A stretch of DNA of 7,345 nucleotides from Verrucomicrobiales bacterium. GTDB lineage: Bacteria > Verrucomicrobiota > Verrucomicrobiia > Verrucomicrobiales > Verrucomicrobiaceae. The notes below the pieces were generated by a model, which was not told the origin of the DNA, did no database searches, and saw only the letters and a program-made list of their open reading frames with translations. Position numbers and translations under genes: made by a program. How positions within the stretch are numbered: the stretch's first letter is position 1; each line of letters starts with the position of its first letter. Positions 6,726-7,345 of the stretch are shown here, in pieces. The stretch lies in assembly GCA_003453085.1 (NCBI GenBank), contig DMMK01000035.1:1-7345 (forward strand). The letters are read 5' to 3'.

Positions 6726-7345
6726 ATGCTGAACGCCGTTTCTCGCCTTGCCTGCCGGATTCTGCCCCTCCTGCCCGCTGCGGGCCTGGGAGCGGTGGCT
6801 GAACCGTCGGAATTTTTTGAAAAACGCATCCGCCCGCTGCTGATCGAGCACTGCACGGAATGCCATGGTGCCGACAAGCAAAAGGGCAGTCTCAGACTGG
6901 ATCACCGGGACGGCTGGCAGACCGGCGGCGATTCCGGCCCCAGCATCATCCCGGGCAAGATCGAAGAAAGCCTCCTTTGGAAAGTGGTCAGCTATGAAGA
7001 CCGCGACCTGAAGATGCCGCCCAAGAAAAAGCTGCCCGCCGCCGCGCTGGAGGATCTGAAAACCTGGATCGCCAGCGGTGCCCATGATCCGCGTGATGAA
7101 GCCCCCGCAGCCAAGGGTGGTCACAGCAGCCCCAAAGCCGATGGCAGCTTTTGGTCCTTTCAACTGCCCATCACTAAACCTCCTGGCCCGGTCAAACAAA
7201 CCAACTGGCCGCGCAATGCCATTGATCATTTCATCCTGGCACGACTGGAGGCAGAAAACCTTCAGCCTGCCCCCGATGCGGATGCCGCCACTCTGGCACG
7301 CCGGTTTGCCTTTGATCTCACCGGCCTCCCACCTCAGTCCATCCC
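6726..7345 (+). CDS. Planctomycete-type cytochrome c (PSCyt1) and DUF1549-domain protein, N-terminal part (3' end outside window)
   Basis: The first 206 residues of a much longer protein are present; the frame is still open at the right edge. Residues about 1-25 (MLNAVSRLACRILPLLPAAG then LGAVA-EPSE) read as a Sec signal peptide, supporting the ATG at 6726; upstream in-frame TTG (6711) and GTG (6684) are less likely, and none of the three has an SD. Residues about 29-120 are a PSCyt1 c-type cytochrome domain with haem-binding CTECH at 43-47, KGSLRLD after it, and LKMPPKKKL with M97 as the likely distal haem ligand. SFWSFQLP at about 141-148 and AIDHFILARLEAENLQPAPD followed by ARRFAFDLTGLPPQ (165-204) match the start of the DUF1549 (PSCyt2) domain, which in full-length relatives is followed by DUF1553. 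The function of these proteins is not established; a periplasmic electron-transfer or oxidative role is inferred from the haem motif. It is divergent from the glycoamylase-like gene. Confidence 0.9.
   Translation, partial: MLNAVSRLACRILPLLPAAGLGAVAEPSEFFEKRIRPLLIEHCTECHGADKQKGSLRLDHRDGWQTGGDSGPSIIPGKIEESLLWKVVSYEDRDLKMPPKKKLPAAALEDLKTWIASGAHDPRDEAPAAKGGHSSPKADGSFWSFQLPITKPPGPVKQTNWPRNAIDHFILARLEAENLQPAPDADAATLARRFAFDLTGLPPQSI

Noticed and set aside
6717..7229. A 170-residue minus-strand open frame at the right edge
   Set aside because: The plus strand here encodes a haem-binding CTECH motif and the DUF1549 start, so the minus frame is a shadow.
1..7345. A new defence, mobile or phage-like system
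   Set aside because: No integrase, transposase, nuclease, helicase, toxin-antitoxin pair, repeat array or tRNA attachment site is visible; the genes are housekeeping or secreted enzymes.

Overview
The window reads as ordinary chromosomal DNA from a member of the PVC superphylum, most likely a Verrucomicrobiota (Prosthecobacter/Verrucomicrobium-like) bacterium. This assignment is inferred from three things. The truncated SdhB is of the Bacteroidetes/Chlamydiae/Verrucomicrobia style. The right edge carries a planctomycete-type cytochrome c (PSCyt1) plus DUF1549 protein, a combination largely confined to Planctomycetes and Verrucomicrobia. Most start codons also lack a Shine-Dalgarno sequence. 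The DNA is moderately GC-rich, and no mobile element, CRISPR array, tRNA or rRNA is visible.

Layout from left to right. (1) 1-399, plus strand: the C-terminal end of the succinate dehydrogenase / fumarate reductase iron-sulfur subunit, closed by a strong hairpin terminator at 429-460. (2) 453-1970, minus strand: a predicted lipoprotein of the FAD-linked (vanillyl-alcohol oxidase type) oxidase superfamily; its stop codon lies inside that terminator hairpin. (3) 2058-3521, minus strand: a secreted protein with an N-terminal beta-sandwich-like region and a probable beta-propeller related in look to glycoside-hydrolase-type propellers; function unknown. A weak minus-strand terminator lies between genes 3 and 2. 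(4) 3639-4682, plus strand: the ribosome-associated GTPase Obg, followed by a clear terminator at 4702-4732. (5) 4747-6588, minus strand: a secreted two-domain protein resembling the Glycoamylase (PF10091-type) alpha/alpha-barrel glycan-active proteins. (6) 6726 to the right edge, plus strand: the N-terminus of the PSCyt1-DUF1549 haem protein, cut by the window and divergent from gene 5.

The window mixes two housekeeping genes (respiratory complex II and Obg) with four envelope or extracellular proteins. A plausible but unproven reading is that genes 2-3 and 5-6 belong to the large secreted polysaccharide-handling and sugar-oxidising repertoire of Verrucomicrobiota: glycan-active proteins export or cleave sugars outside the cell, while the flavin lipoprotein and the haem protein carry out periplasmic redox steps. 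I found no convincing evidence for a new defence, mobile or regulatory system. The least characterised items are the secreted propeller protein and the lipid-anchored flavoenzyme. No gene-free stretch exceeds 300 bases.
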